Assembly: GCA_965247065.1 (NCBI GenBank)
Contig: CBDFGN010000006.1
Coordinates: forward strand, 372,001 to 436,000
DNA length: 64,000 bases
DNA from: CBDFGN01 sp965247065
GTDB lineage: Bacteria > Bacteroidota > Bacteroidia > Cytophagales > Cyclobacteriaceae
Reading direction: 5' to 3'
Position 1 is the first letter of the stretch, and each line of letters begins with the position of its first letter. The position numbers and the translations under genes are program-made. Below the pieces are notes generated by a model, which saw nothing but the letters and a program-made list of their open reading frames with translations, was not told the DNA's origin and made no database searches. Below are positions 1 through 9,185 of the stretch, in pieces.

Positions 1-646
1 AAAAATCTGATTCTAATTCTTTTTCATACCTTTTGACAGCATTGGGTAGATGCTTGGATCCCGTTTCTTCTTCACTGTCAAGGATCACCTTAATATTATA
101 TTTCTGCCGGAGACCCTTTCCCTCTAAAGCGTCAATTGCTGTAAGGAGCATGATTATTGGAGATTTGTCGTCAGATGCTGAACGAGCGAAAATTCGCCAT
201 TCCGGGTTCCAATCCGATTGTACATCACTCCATCGAAGTGGATCATAGTCATTCCGCTCGTTTGGGACCTTAAGAACAGGGTCGAATGGATTTACCTGGT
301 CCCATTTGGCGGGTTCCGTTGGTTGACCATCAAAATGAGCATAAAATAAAACGGTTTTGGCGCCTTCCTGCAGGGGTTTTTGAGCCAGAAGCATGTCATT
401 GCCAGGCGTGACCAATTTCTTGGTTAAGAAACCTCTTTTCTCGAAAGCAAGTCGCAGCCATTCGAGGTTAACGGCCATATCTCTGGGGTTGCGAGCGTTG
501 TTGGGAATACTCAAGAAGTTCCTAAGCTCATTCAAACCCGCTAGTCGGGTTTCCCGGGATAGCATTTCAATTTGAGTTTGGTTTAATTGAGCCAATCCGG
601 CACTCACAATTAAATGGGCTCCCAGGAATAAAACGCCGATTCTCAT
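1..646 (-). CDS. M20-family metallopeptidase, secreted (C-terminus outside window)
   Basis: The reverse strand is open from an ATG at 646 to the window edge, giving about 215 N-terminal residues. They begin with a signal peptide (MRIGVLFLGAHL...GLAQ). Metal-ligand motifs of the M20/M28 di-zinc family follow: HFDGQP (H and D), an ASDDKSP segment with the bridging aspartate, and SEEETGS with the catalytic and ligand glutamates. Such enzymes hydrolyse di- and oligopeptides, and the signal peptide suggests a periplasmic or surface location. The gene starts 25 bases after the permuted caspase stops, on the same strand, so both may share a transcript. The family is clear; substrate is unknown. Confidence 0.85.
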   Translation of the reverse strand, partial: MRIGVLFLGAHLIVSAGLAQLNQTQIEMLSRETRLAGLNELRNFLSIPNNARNPRDMAVNLEWLRLAFEKRGFLTKKLVTPGNDMLLAQKPLQEGAKTVLFYAHFDGQPTEPAKWDQVNPFDPVLKVPNERNDYDPLRWSDVQSDWNPEWRIFARSASDDKSPIIMLLTAIDALEGKGLRQKYNIKVILDSEEETGSKHLPNAVKRYEKELESDF

Positions 647-671
647 ATGCTTCCTGCGAATTAAATAGAGG

Positions 672-1415
672 CTACAAGCCCGCACTGTCCAATATTACCA
701 GGATATGCTTACATGGGATATGGTCAATGACCTCTAGAAACGAATCTTGGGGTAGGCTGGTAGTGGTATTGGGGTCATCTTCGGAGCTGTCCCGGCAGAT
801 TATAGTGCCCGACATGAATTCGCTTCCCTTCACTCCATGCCCTGCTACGTAAATTACAAGTTGGTCATGCGCCCCGTATTCCTTAATGGTGAATTGCACT
901 ATCATATTCAGAATGTCCTCATGGGTCGGGTTGAGCAGCAATTCAGGTTCAAAACCATAGTAGAACAGCTCCCTGGCCATGGAAGTCGCATCGAACGTGG
1001 GATTCTTAAGGTCTTCAAACTGGTCGTATTGATCAGTCCCGATTATCAGCGCATAGTTTTTAGCGCCAGGAATACGATCCGCATGTTTGGCAACGAAAAA
1101 GAAGTCGCTGCCCTCCTCATTTTCGCCAAAGCCCCCAGTGGCGGGTTTTGACCAGGTTCCTTCCATTAAGCGAAATATTTCGGTGAGGCTGAGTACGCTG
1201 TCGGGACCCCCATATGATCGCAGGCTTTCCAAAAGTTTATATGAAAAAGGGGAGTGCACTCCCGTTCCTTCGTTGGGCATATACTCATCACCGCCAGTGA
1301 CAAGATAGAGGCGAGCAGTTTCCTTCAGTTTATCCTGGATCGCATTCTGTGATAACGCGTTCCCTCCCACATGCAACATGGATAAAAGAAGAACAATTTT
1401 AATAGACCAGGCCAT
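672..1415 (-). CDS. Secreted caspase-like (C14) protein with permuted p10-p20 order and no catalytic Cys
   Basis: 247 residues. A signal peptide (about 1-23, ending NALSQ) is followed by a caspase p10-like segment (about 30-110: RLYLVTGGDEY, HSPFSYKLLE, EEGSDFFFVAK) and then by a p20-like segment (about 118-247: NYALIIGTDQYD, the catalytic-His motif VAGHG, then CKHILVILDSAGL and stop). The intact paralogue split by the IS at 9186-11682 has the normal order and reads CKHVLLTMDACFGG at the same place. So here the order is circularly permuted, and the position of the nucleophilic Cys is Ala, four codons from the end. Family knowledge says such a protein cannot be a Cys protease, so a regulatory or binding role is inferred. 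It could also derive from a tandem two-caspase gene that lost its outer halves. Confidence 0.8.
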   Translation of the reverse strand: MAWSIKIVLLLSMLHVGGNALSQNAIQDKLKETARLYLVTGGDEYMPNEGTGVHSPFSYKLLESLRSYGGPDSVLSLTEIFRLMEGTWSKPATGGFGENEEGSDFFFVAKHADRIPGAKNYALIIGTDQYDQFEDLKNPTFDATSMARELFYYGFEPELLLNPTHEDILNMIVQFTIKEYGAHDQLVIYVAGHGVKGSEFMSGTIICRDSSEDDPNTTTSLPQDSFLEVIDHIPCKHILVILDSAGL

Positions 1416-1579
1416 GAATGATACGGTTTATCCAATATAGCAAAAAAATGATTTACAAGGTCTTTCCTCGGGCTCTATGAATGACCTGTGCACTATGGAT
1501 TAATTTCCTGAAGGTTCGGTCCTGTTTTCAATTTCCGATAATTAAGACGTAATTTTAATGTAACTGAAGGGGAATCGGA

Positions 1580-3001
1580 ATGAACCACAGAACTCTTACC
1601 ACCAAAGAAAAGGCCTTGGCGCTCAACCTGGATCGAAATATTTACGGTTCTTTTGCAGAGATCGGTGCGGGTCAAGAGGTGGCAGCCCAATTCTTCAAGG
1701 CGGGTGGGGCTTCGGGCAGTGTAGCCAAGACCATGTCGGCTTATGATATGTCCTTCAGCGACGCAATCTATGGTAAGTGCGACCGGTACGTATGCGAGGA
1801 ACGACTTCAGTCGATGTTGAACAAAGAGTACGGTCTATTGACCAAGCGTTTAACCCAAAGGGCAAGCCATACCAATTTCTTTGTACTGGCAAATACTGTT
1901 GAGGCGTTGAATTACCAAAGAACCAATGTAGGCCACGGCTGGGTAGGCTTCCGGTTTCAACTATCGCCAATGAGCGCTCCAAATGACTGCGTAATTCACT
2001 TGATTTTGCGTGACATTGATCCCTTGCAGCAGCAACAAGCCCTGGGAATCGTGGGGGTTAATCTCATGTATGGGTGCTGTCATTTCGAAGGACCGGAGAA
2101 ACTGATCCGATCGTTGCTGGACGATCTTTTGCCGGGACGGGTAGAGGTTGATACCTTTAGGATAACGGGTCCCAATTTCGATCATATAGACAACCGATTA
2201 ATGGCGCTGCGGCTGGTGAAACATGGATTAACACGTTTGGCTATGTTTGGACCCGAAGGGGATGTGATGCAACCGTCTGAAGCTCTCTATAAGAGAAATG
2301 TTCTGGTCTTGAGAGGGAGATTCAGGCCACCCACTAAGGTAAACGTGGACATGCTGGAATCTGGTTTGGCCCAATTCCAACATGGGCCGGATGTTGAGAA
2401 TAGTATAGTATTGCCCCTGGTTGAACTCACTTTAGCCGACCTTAAATCGGGAGATGAAATTGACGACGAGGATTTTATGCAAAGAGCGGATATTCTTTGC
2501 TCTATGGGCCAGTATGTAATTATTTCCAACTACCAGGAGCACTATCGACTGATTGGCTTTCTGACCCGCATTACGAAGGGCCGAAAGATTGGATTGGTGA
2601 TTGGTATAAGTAACCTGGCCCGGATCTTCGATGAGTCTTACTACGAAAATTTGAATGGTGGAATCATGGAATCTTTTGGGACCCTATTCGGATCCAATAT
2701 CAAGGTTTATATTTATCCTTCCAAGGGAGCCAAAAAGGGGGAGTATATGACCTGCGAGAATGTTTCGCTGCCCGACCATCTTATTCAATTATTCGAATAC
2801 CTTGTCAAGAACAATAAGCTAGCCGACATTAAGGAGTTCAACCCGGACCATTTACATATTGTTTCCGACATCGTACTGGCTATGATAAAGGCTGGTGAAA
2901 AAGGATGGGAACAAATGGTGCCTGACAAAGTAGCGGAAGCCATCAAGAGGAACCAGTTATTTTATTATGAGCCACCTGTTAAAATCTCAAAAGCTGGCTA
3001 G
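1580..3001 (+). CDS. Conserved uncharacterised protein
   Basis: 473 residues with ATG at 1580, preceded by a purine-rich GAAGGGG. The N-terminus (FAEIGAGQEVA, GGASGSVAKTMSAYDM) resembles a family I remember from Bacteroidota and other phyla, which databases label inconsistently (for example TonB receptor or nicotinate-nucleotide adenylyltransferase). I see no TonB box, barrel, signal peptide or HxGH nucleotidyltransferase motif, so I accept none of those names. It looks soluble and cytoplasmic. The stop codon overlaps the convergent transporter gene by four bases. Function unknown. Confidence 0.75.
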   Translation: MNHRTLTTKEKALALNLDRNIYGSFAEIGAGQEVAAQFFKAGGASGSVAKTMSAYDMSFSDAIYGKCDRYVCEERLQSMLNKEYGLLTKRLTQRASHTNFFVLANTVEALNYQRTNVGHGWVGFRFQLSPMSAPNDCVIHLILRDIDPLQQQQALGIVGVNLMYGCCHFEGPEKLIRSLLDDLLPGRVEVDTFRITGPNFDHIDNRLMALRLVKHGLTRLAMFGPEGDVMQPSEALYKRNVLVLRGRFRPPTKVNVDMLESGLAQFQHGPDVENSIVLPLVELTLADLKSGDEIDDEDFMQRADILCSMGQYVIISNYQEHYRLIGFLTRITKGRKIGLVIGISNLARIFDESYYENLNGGIMESFGTLFGSNIKVYIYPSKGAKKGEYMTCENVSLPDHLIQLFEYLVKNNKLADIKEFNPDHLHIVSDIVLAMIKAGEKGWEQMVPDKVAEAIKRNQLFYYEPPVKISKAG

Positions 3002-4386
3002 ACATTCAAGAGGCTAATCCCGAAGAACCGGTTCAAAACGGTAAGAATAAACAGCGACCCAAGAATGATAGGGCACACGTAACCTATCGCGAAATCAATA
3101 TACCTTTCTACAAGTGATCCCCGGTACTTGGGATGCCCGGCCTCAATTTCCTGGTTTAGTTTGGCCTTTTTCCAAACGTATGCCGCAAAAATAGAAACAA
3201 GAAGTCCACCTAAAGGCAAGAAGGAGTCGTTCGCCACATGGCCTATGAAGGTCATGAAATCGGTGGGAGACTCCTGACCAAAATAGGTGATAAAACTGGT
3301 GAAGAAAGACGAGCCCCCATTGGATAGCAGAGAAGGCACACCGACAACAAAGATTATGGCAGCCATAAGCCAAACGGCCTTTTTTCGTTTTACATTATGT
3401 TCATCTACCAGGTAAGCTACGGGCACCTCCAGAAGAGAAACCGTTGACGTTAGGGCGGCAAAAGACAAAAGCAGGAAGAAAAACGCTCCTATGTAAGATC
3501 CAAGGGGAGAACCCAAAGACTCGAAAACACCGGGGAGAGTAATGAATATCAAGCCTGCTCCTCCGCTTGTACTTATTCCCTGGGAAAAAACGAAAGGAAA
3601 CATCATAAGCCCGGCCAGGAACGCAATACCAACATCGGCCAAGGTGATCAACGCTGCTGAAGATACGATGTTATCGGTTTTGCCAACATAACTTCCGTAG
3701 GTGATCAGAGCGCCCATGCCCAATGAAAGTGAAAAAAAAGCCTGCCCCAGGGCGCTGTACATGACCTCGAAGTTGATCTTGGAGAAGTCCGGAACCAAGT
3801 AGAATTTGAGGCCTTCCATGGCATTGTTTAAGGTGAATGCATAACCGGCCAGAAACATGATCATAAGGACCAGAGTGGGCATCAGTATCTTGGCGGCGCG
3901 CTCAATACCCCTTGAGATACCCCTGGAGACAATTAATGCAGTGGCCCCCATGAATAATATGGCGTAGGTACTTACGGCCACAATATCAGCGGTGAACTCT
4001 GAGAAGTTCTCACCGATACCGGTTCGTCCACGGAGCATTTCGATGAAGTAACCAAAGGACCAGCCGGCAACAACATTGTAAAAGGAAAGGATCAATACAC
4101 CACAAAAAATACCCAAAAGTCCAAGGAAAGCCCAGTTTTCGAATCCCAGGGCGACAAAGGCCCCAACCGGGTTCCGATTGGTTTTGCGGCCAATCGCTAT
4201 CTCGGTTACCATAACCGGAAAGCATAAAACAAAACAAAAAAACAGGTACATCACCACAAAAGCGGCTCCCCCATTTTCACCCACCTCAAACGGAAATTTC
4301 CAAATGTTGCCCAGTCCCACAGCTGAGCCAGCGGCGGCTGCGATGAATCCTATTTTTCCGGAGAAGTTCCCACGGGGATTAGCCAT
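2998..4386 (-). CDS. Sodium-dependent transporter, NSS/SNF family
   Basis: 462 residues, almost entirely hydrophobic, with about 11 membrane segments as in bacterial LeuT/MhsT-type symporters. The N-terminus carries the family signature in helix 1 (GSAVGLGNIWKFPF), containing the unwound region that binds sodium and substrate. SLGMGALITYGSYV and the later glycine- and serine-rich helices also fit. These proteins import amino acids or related amines with Na+ across the inner membrane. Substrate cannot be read from the sequence. ATG at 4386; no partner genes nearby. Confidence 0.92.
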   Translation of the reverse strand: MANPRGNFSGKIGFIAAAAGSAVGLGNIWKFPFEVGENGGAAFVVMYLFFCFVLCFPVMVTEIAIGRKTNRNPVGAFVALGFENWAFLGLLGIFCGVLILSFYNVVAGWSFGYFIEMLRGRTGIGENFSEFTADIVAVSTYAILFMGATALIVSRGISRGIERAAKILMPTLVLMIMFLAGYAFTLNNAMEGLKFYLVPDFSKINFEVMYSALGQAFFSLSLGMGALITYGSYVGKTDNIVSSAALITLADVGIAFLAGLMMFPFVFSQGISTSGGAGLIFITLPGVFESLGSPLGSYIGAFFFLLLSFAALTSTVSLLEVPVAYLVDEHNVKRKKAVWLMAAIIFVVGVPSLLSNGGSSFFTSFITYFGQESPTDFMTFIGHVANDSFLPLGGLLVSIFAAYVWKKAKLNQEIEAGHPKYRGSLVERYIDFAIGYVCPIILGSLFILTVLNRFFGISLLNV

Positions 4387-4557
4387 AAAGAGGTTATCAT
4401 TTAATGATTTGGCCTAACTGCAACGATGGATGGTTCAGGACTTGATTGACTAACAAAAATAGGAATTAGAATGATCTTAAAAAAATTTAGCCCACCAAAT
4501 TAACAGCGTCGAGAGTATTGCCGATTTCAAATCCTGGTTGGACCGTTAAATGCATTA

Positions 4558-4589
4558 TTTGATACTCTGTTTTATTTTTATTAGATTTG
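4558..4589 (+). promoter_or_regulatory. Bacteroidota-type promoter of the di-haem/Rieske/porin operon
   Basis: TTTG at 4558-4561 (-33 element), a 20-base spacer, then TAGATTTG at 4582-4589, an exact match to the Bacteroidota -7 consensus TAnnTTTG. It lies just upstream of the start at 4624 in an AT-rich gap, and the -7 element is inside the first palindrome. Confidence 0.7.
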
Positions 4590-4617
4590 TCAATCTAAAT
4601 ATTTAGGTAAGCCTAAA
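4581..4617 (+). promoter_or_regulatory. Two tandem palindromes resembling DtxR-family metal-regulator boxes
   Basis: Palindrome 1 is TTAGATTTGTCAATCTAA (4581-4598), overlapping the -7 element. Palindrome 2 is TTTAGGTAAGCCTAAA (4602-4617), just before the start codon. The half-sites TTAGG/CCTAA match the core of known DtxR/IdeR/MntR boxes. Binding there would block RNA polymerase, so repression of the operon by iron or manganese sufficiency is inferred. Confidence 0.5.
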
Positions 4618-4623
4618 AATAAA

Positions 4624-5853
4624 TTGTATAGTAGACTTAAAATTTTCATAGGGTCATCCTTAATGGCCTTGGGCTGGGCAGGATGCGATGGGTTGTTTCC
4701 AGCGGCTCCCGATCCGGCGACGGTGTTGGCTGAGCCCATGGAGGACCTAAATTCCCAGCAACTTCAACTACATGCTGCTGGAGACGAGGACTTCGCGCGT
4801 GTATTTTCCGTCGAGGATGGCTTAGGTCCAATTTTCGTCAACACCTCCTGTGAGGGCTGTCATGTAGGGGATGGTAAGGGGCACCCATTTTCCACTTTAA
4901 CCAGATTTGGCAAATATGATGGGATTAGCTGGGACCCTATGCTCGAATTTGGAGGCCCTCAGCTTCAGAATCGAGCAATTCCGGATTTTATCGCTGAAAA
5001 TATACCTCCCGGAGCAACCGGAGTGACCCGGATTATGCCTCCAGCCGTAACCGGGCTGGGTTTTGTCGAAGCCCTTGACGATAATACCCTTCTAAACCTG
5101 CAGGATCCTGAAGATCTTGACAGAGACGGCATCAGTGGCCGAGTGAATTATGTGGACCCTCCTGATTATTTTGTGCCTAAACCCTCGCATATGCCCAACA
5201 CCGGGGGTCAGTATCCGGGCCGATTTGGTAAAAAAGCTGCCGCCATTGACCTGTTACAGCAAAGCGTCCAAGCCTACAGGGACGACATGGGAATAACCTC
5301 GGATTTTCTTACCCAGGATCTAATCAACATTCAAGTCGCCAACGGAGCTTCGGATAGAGTTCCAGAGCCCGAAGTAGGCTCTTCAGTTGTTGCCGATGTG
5401 GTATTCTATCTGAGAACCCTCAAGGTGCCTCCCAGGAGGGACGTATCCGACGATAATGTTCGAGCCGGTGAAACACTATTCGCCCAAATCAATTGTGCGA
5501 AGTGTCACGTTTCGACCCTCCAAACCGGAATAAGTGATGTACAGGCTCTTAGTCAAAAGGAATTTCATCCTTATTCCGATTTCCTTTTGCATGACATGGG
5601 CCCTAGTTTGGACGACGGCTATATTGAGGGCTCATCCACCACTTCGGAGTGGAGAACACCACCGCTGTGGGGGATTGGTCTGACTCCTGAGTCTCAAGGT
5701 GGGCAGTTCTTTTTACTCCACGATGGCAGGGCAACATCACTAGAGGAAGCTATTCTGGCACATGGGGGAGAAGCTCAGACAAGCAAGGAGTCCTACGAGT
5801 CCCTATCGGGTCAGCAGCAGGACCAGCTACTGGAATTCTTGAAAAGTTTATGA
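4624..5853 (+). CDS. Di-haem DUF1111 (DHOR-like) cytochrome lipoprotein
   Basis: 409 residues from a TTG start; the upstream frame is closed. A lipoprotein signal ends in the lipobox GWAGC at about residue 20. Two c-type haem motifs are visible, CEGCH (about 77-81) and CAKCH (about 295-299), with the MPPAVTGLGFVEAL block typical of DUF1111 thiol-oxidoreductase/peroxidase-like proteins. Members are extracytoplasmic di-haem redox proteins often linked to iron-uptake loci with imelysins. Here the neighbours are a Rieske protein one base downstream and a porin, so electron transfer at the periplasmic face or outer membrane is likely. The substrate is unknown. The palindromes upstream suggest metal control. 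Confidence 0.85.
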   Translation: MYSRLKIFIGSSLMALGWAGCDGLFPAAPDPATVLAEPMEDLNSQQLQLHAAGDEDFARVFSVEDGLGPIFVNTSCEGCHVGDGKGHPFSTLTRFGKYDGISWDPMLEFGGPQLQNRAIPDFIAENIPPGATGVTRIMPPAVTGLGFVEALDDNTLLNLQDPEDLDRDGISGRVNYVDPPDYFVPKPSHMPNTGGQYPGRFGKKAAAIDLLQQSVQAYRDDMGITSDFLTQDLINIQVANGASDRVPEPEVGSSVVADVVFYLRTLKVPPRRDVSDDNVRAGETLFAQINCAKCHVSTLQTGISDVQALSQKEFHPYSDFLLHDMGPSLDDGYIEGSSTTSEWRTPPLWGIGLTPESQGGQFFLLHDGRATSLEEAILAHGGEAQTSKESYESLSGQQQDQLLEFLKSL

Positions 5854-5854
5854 C

Positions 5855-6301
5855 ATGGCACCGGATCGAAGGACGTTCATCAAATCGGCAAGTAAAATTA
5901 GTATCAGTGTAGGTTGCCTGGGAGGGGCATTGAGCCTTGAATCCTGTGTGGCTAATTACTTGGTGGCCGCATCGGAAAGTGATGACCGTATCACAATAGA
6001 AAAAGCTCTATTCAAGGACGAGACGACGGCAAAACTCAGGCCTTTCGTGACCGTGCAAAGCTCAAAATTCAAGGAATCCATCTACCTAGGCGGCTTGCAG
6101 GATGAGAATTATCTTGCCGTCTTACTGCAGTGCACTCACAAGGGATGCTCAGTGCGTCCATCAGGAGATTTGCTGATCTGCCCCTGTCACGGATCGGAGT
6201 TCGATCGTACGGGAAAGGTGCTTAAATCACCCGCCGAGGAAAATCTGTCCCAATTTAGGATCACCTACGACGAGCGTTTAGTTTACATTCATTTCAACTG
6301 A
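5855..6301 (+). CDS. Exported Rieske [2Fe-2S] protein
   Basis: 148 residues. The N-terminus has a Tat-like motif (DRRTFIKSA) and a hydrophobic stretch ending LSLESC, possibly a lipid-attachment Cys. The two cluster-binding boxes are complete: CTHKGC (about 90-95) and CPCHGSEF (about 109-116). There is no catalytic domain, so this is a small electron carrier. The ATG lies one base after the stop of the di-haem gene, and the next gene starts one base after this one stops. The arrangement suggests that it passes electrons to or from the di-haem lipoprotein. Confidence 0.88.
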   Translation: MAPDRRTFIKSASKISISVGCLGGALSLESCVANYLVAASESDDRITIEKALFKDETTAKLRPFVTVQSSKFKESIYLGGLQDENYLAVLLQCTHKGCSVRPSGDLLICPCHGSEFDRTGKVLKSPAEENLSQFRITYDERLVYIHFN

Positions 6302-6302
6302 T

Positions 6303-7535
6303 TTGAGAACCCGGGTAATCATTCTGGTCTTAACTGCCGTTACTTTCCTGGCGAGAGGTCAGCAAGACGAGACGGCCGTTTTCTCCAGAGGTAAGGTCAA
6401 CGATACCACTCAGACCGTTCAGGACGCCATTTACAACCGACCTTTCATTACAATGGGGCAAACCAGGACAGCCATCGGCGGATACTTCGAAGGCAACACC
6501 AACTACTCGGTGGAAGATGGCCTTTCGGAGGGCTTTTCCATGGAATTTAGGCGCTTTAACATCTTCCTGTATTCCACTATAATTCCCAGAGTCCGTTTTA
6601 TCTCTGAACTGGAATTCGAGCATGGAACCGAAGAGATTAACCTGGAAACGGCCTTACTGGATTTCGAGATCAACCCAGCGTTAGTGCTCCGTGGAGGGAT
6701 TATCCTGGTACCTATTGGGCGTTTCAATCAAAATCATGATTCTCCACAGTGGGAGATCATCGATCGTCCACTGGTTTCAACCCAGATCATACCCTCCACC
6801 TATTCGGATGTGGGTTTTGGGGCAAACGGAAAATTTTTCGCCAATTCGGTCATATTAACTTATGACGTCTATCTTGTCAATGGCCTCAGGTCACAGGTCG
6901 TCGGCAATGCCACTGGTCGGACCGATCTTCAGAGTGGAAAGGGTCTTGAATTATTTGCTGAGGATGAAAACAAAAGCCCGGCGGTTTCGGGACGCTTGGG
7001 AATCAGACATAGGCACTATGGCGAAATTGGGGTGTCTGCCTACAGCGGTGCCTATAACGTGTTTAAGATAGACGGGGTGAAGGTTTCCGAAAGACGGAAT
7101 CTTACGACTCTTGCTGGGGATTTTCTGTTGGAGCGACCTAGGCTGGTTCTTCAGGGAGAAGTTGCGTTTAACAGGGTTATGGCCGCCCCAGATCAATCTG
7201 AGCAATTCGGAGAGAGGCAATGGGGAGGATTTCTGGATATCGTTTATACGATTTTGAGAAAACGCATGCTCGGCTGGGATAAAGCCACCTTGAACGCTAC
7301 TATACGGCTGGAGAAAGTGGACTTCAATGGAGACCGATTTGCGAATGAGACCGGCCTGATCCAAGACACCAAGATTTACGATGATGTAACGGCCGTGGTG
7401 GCTGGGCTCGGTTTCAGGCCTGGAGCCGGGACAATCCTAAGGGTAAATTATCGTTACCATTGGACCCACGATTTTCTGGGCAATCCGACTATCAAATCGG
7501 CTAACTTTCAGATTGGATTCGCTTCTTATTTTTAA
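6303..7535 (+). CDS. Outer-membrane porin-like beta-barrel protein
   Basis: 410 residues from a TTG start just after the Rieske stop. A signal peptide (ending FLARGQ) is followed by alternating amphipathic strands and a final aromatic residue (GFASYF), as expected of a beta-barrel. The segment RFNIFLYSTIIPRVRFISELEFEH and the following strands resemble phosphate-selective porin O/P-like proteins. As third gene of the operon it may let the substrate of the di-haem/Rieske pair cross the outer membrane; that is inference. Confidence 0.75.
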   Translation: MRTRVIILVLTAVTFLARGQQDETAVFSRGKVNDTTQTVQDAIYNRPFITMGQTRTAIGGYFEGNTNYSVEDGLSEGFSMEFRRFNIFLYSTIIPRVRFISELEFEHGTEEINLETALLDFEINPALVLRGGIILVPIGRFNQNHDSPQWEIIDRPLVSTQIIPSTYSDVGFGANGKFFANSVILTYDVYLVNGLRSQVVGNATGRTDLQSGKGLELFAEDENKSPAVSGRLGIRHRHYGEIGVSAYSGAYNVFKIDGVKVSERRNLTTLAGDFLLERPRLVLQGEVAFNRVMAAPDQSEQFGERQWGGFLDIVYTILRKRMLGWDKATLNATIRLEKVDFNGDRFANETGLIQDTKIYDDVTAVVAGLGFRPGAGTILRVNYRYHWTHDFLGNPTIKSANFQIGFASYF

Positions 7536-7732
7536 ATCGGCGAACAAATGCGCCAAGCAGGTACACCCAAAGGAGCCCAAGGGATTTCGCTATGAACGCA
7601 GCGAAATTCAAGATGAAATCTCCGCGCCCCAGCTTTGAAAACCCCTAAGGGCTCAGCATGAAAACCTCTACGGATTTGGCAGGACGCTTCAAGAGGAATT
7701 CAACTTAAATACGAGGACTAATCACCCCGGCA

Positions 7733-9124
7733 TCAGATATGCTCAATCTCGACAATAACTGAAATCAACTGACGTCCCCGGGAGTTGCCGGAAAATCCAA
7801 TTCCTGACTTATCCCAGAACACATTTTCTTCCAGTAGCAAGTCGTTATACAACGCCGCCTTTAACCTTTGTTCAAAACTGCCCACATGGTCGCCTAAATT
7901 CTTGATCAGCTGGTCGAAATTCATTTCATCCTTTGAATAGATAAAGCAAAAGTGGTCAATGCCAATTGTATTATCCATTTGGATGGCGTGGGTTTCGTCA
8001 GGAAGGGCTATTTCGTTAGTTTGGTAGCCCAGGGCTGCGCTGATCCACGGCTTATGGGGAAAAATAGGAAAGATGGATCCGGTTGCATCTGATCCCAGGG
8101 CATAGACATAAGCCGGCTCATTGTTGGAAACATAAATTCGAAAGCGGGTACCCGAAGAGTATGGATTCTTCATCCTAAAGACACCTTTACGATCGGTTGC
8201 TGATACTTCCATCTCATCGCCATTGGATAACTTAAATACCAGCTTGCCAGATAGATCTGGCTCGGTTTGACCGCGCTCGGGAGCGTCGAAGACCTCGTAG
8301 GCGTATTTGACAAATTCAGCAAAGTCTTCATACCGGATCCACATGAAACCCTCGTTTCCCCAGCTTCGGCCCCAACTGTTGAGTATTTCGAAGGCTCCAT
8401 CAAAGACCTCGTCATCGAATCCGACTACACAGACAGCATGCCCTGGGAATTCGGTGCTGAATTGTTCCCGTGGCTGCCAAAACCTTTTGGCGGCTGACAA
8501 AGACGGCGGGCTGTACATACCGGCAACTACCGGAAGCCCTTCCTGGATCGCCTTCTTGACACGTTTTATTTTGTAATCCGTTTCGTCTTCGAGATCAAAT
8601 AACCTGGCATAATCTACCTTTCCGTGGTCCCGGGCCAGCCCAAAAACTTCCTTCGAGACATCACTAGGACAGAAGTGCAAGAAATCAGTTAACAAGGGGG
8701 CTCCCCTGCTTTTCAGTGCATGCATACCGTCAGACAAAGTAATCTCTTTAGAACAATCGGCCTGGGAATTATCCTTAGCCAAGTGATAAACGAAGATGGG
8801 AGAAAAAGCGTTATTGGATATGATCCTAGGATCGGTCCACTCATTTCGGATAGCCTGAAGAATCGTCCGTGCGGCATAAGTGCTGGCCCATCCCACAGAG
8901 GTGTTAAGCTGTAATTGGTTGCCGGGTATTGGACAAAATGCCTTTAGAGAAAAGCGGGGTTGAAGAGCACCGTACTGGGATTGGACCAACTCAGGTTTCA
9001 ATGGGCTCAAATGGTAATTGACGTCGTCAAACAACATGCCTTTTCCATAATTCTGGCCGCTTATAGGACTAGAGAAGTGAAGGCTAAGGGCCCAAAGGAA
9101 TAAGAAATTAATGAATCTGGTCAT
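7733..9124 (-). CDS. Secreted papain-like (C1) pseudoprotease with DUF4384-like C-terminus
   Basis: 463 residues with a signal peptide (ends PISGQ). A papain-like domain covers about 60-275. The His motif PGHAVCVVGFDDE and the Asn motif ILNSWGRSWGNEGF are intact. The active-site helix, however, reads NTSVGWASTYAA where active relatives have a Cys (GSCVGWAT-like), so the nucleophile position appears to be Ser. The C-terminal ~180 residues resemble DUF4384, a domain often attached to caspases and proteases in Bacteroidota. The gene begins 61 bases after the caspase stop on the same strand, so the two were probably co-transcribed. Loss of the nucleophile suggests a binding or regulatory role. 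Confidence 0.8.
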   Translation of the reverse strand: MTRFINFLFLWALSLHFSSPISGQNYGKGMLFDDVNYHLSPLKPELVQSQYGALQPRFSLKAFCPIPGNQLQLNTSVGWASTYAARTILQAIRNEWTDPRIISNNAFSPIFVYHLAKDNSQADCSKEITLSDGMHALKSRGAPLLTDFLHFCPSDVSKEVFGLARDHGKVDYARLFDLEDETDYKIKRVKKAIQEGLPVVAGMYSPPSLSAAKRFWQPREQFSTEFPGHAVCVVGFDDEVFDGAFEILNSWGRSWGNEGFMWIRYEDFAEFVKYAYEVFDAPERGQTEPDLSGKLVFKLSNGDEMEVSATDRKGVFRMKNPYSSGTRFRIYVSNNEPAYVYALGSDATGSIFPIFPHKPWISAALGYQTNEIALPDETHAIQMDNTIGIDHFCFIYSKDEMNFDQLIKNLGDHVGSFEQRLKAALYNDLLLEENVFWDKSGIGFSGNSRGRQLISVIVEIEHI

Positions 9125-9185
9125 CGGGCAAAAAAAAGGATTTACAGCCGCAGCTGTAAATCCCTTGAGTGATATGTATTTTGAA

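Noticed and set aside
1580..3001. Naming this protein a TonB-dependent receptor or NMN/NaMN adenylyltransferase
   Set aside because: No signal peptide, plug, barrel, or HxGH motif is visible.
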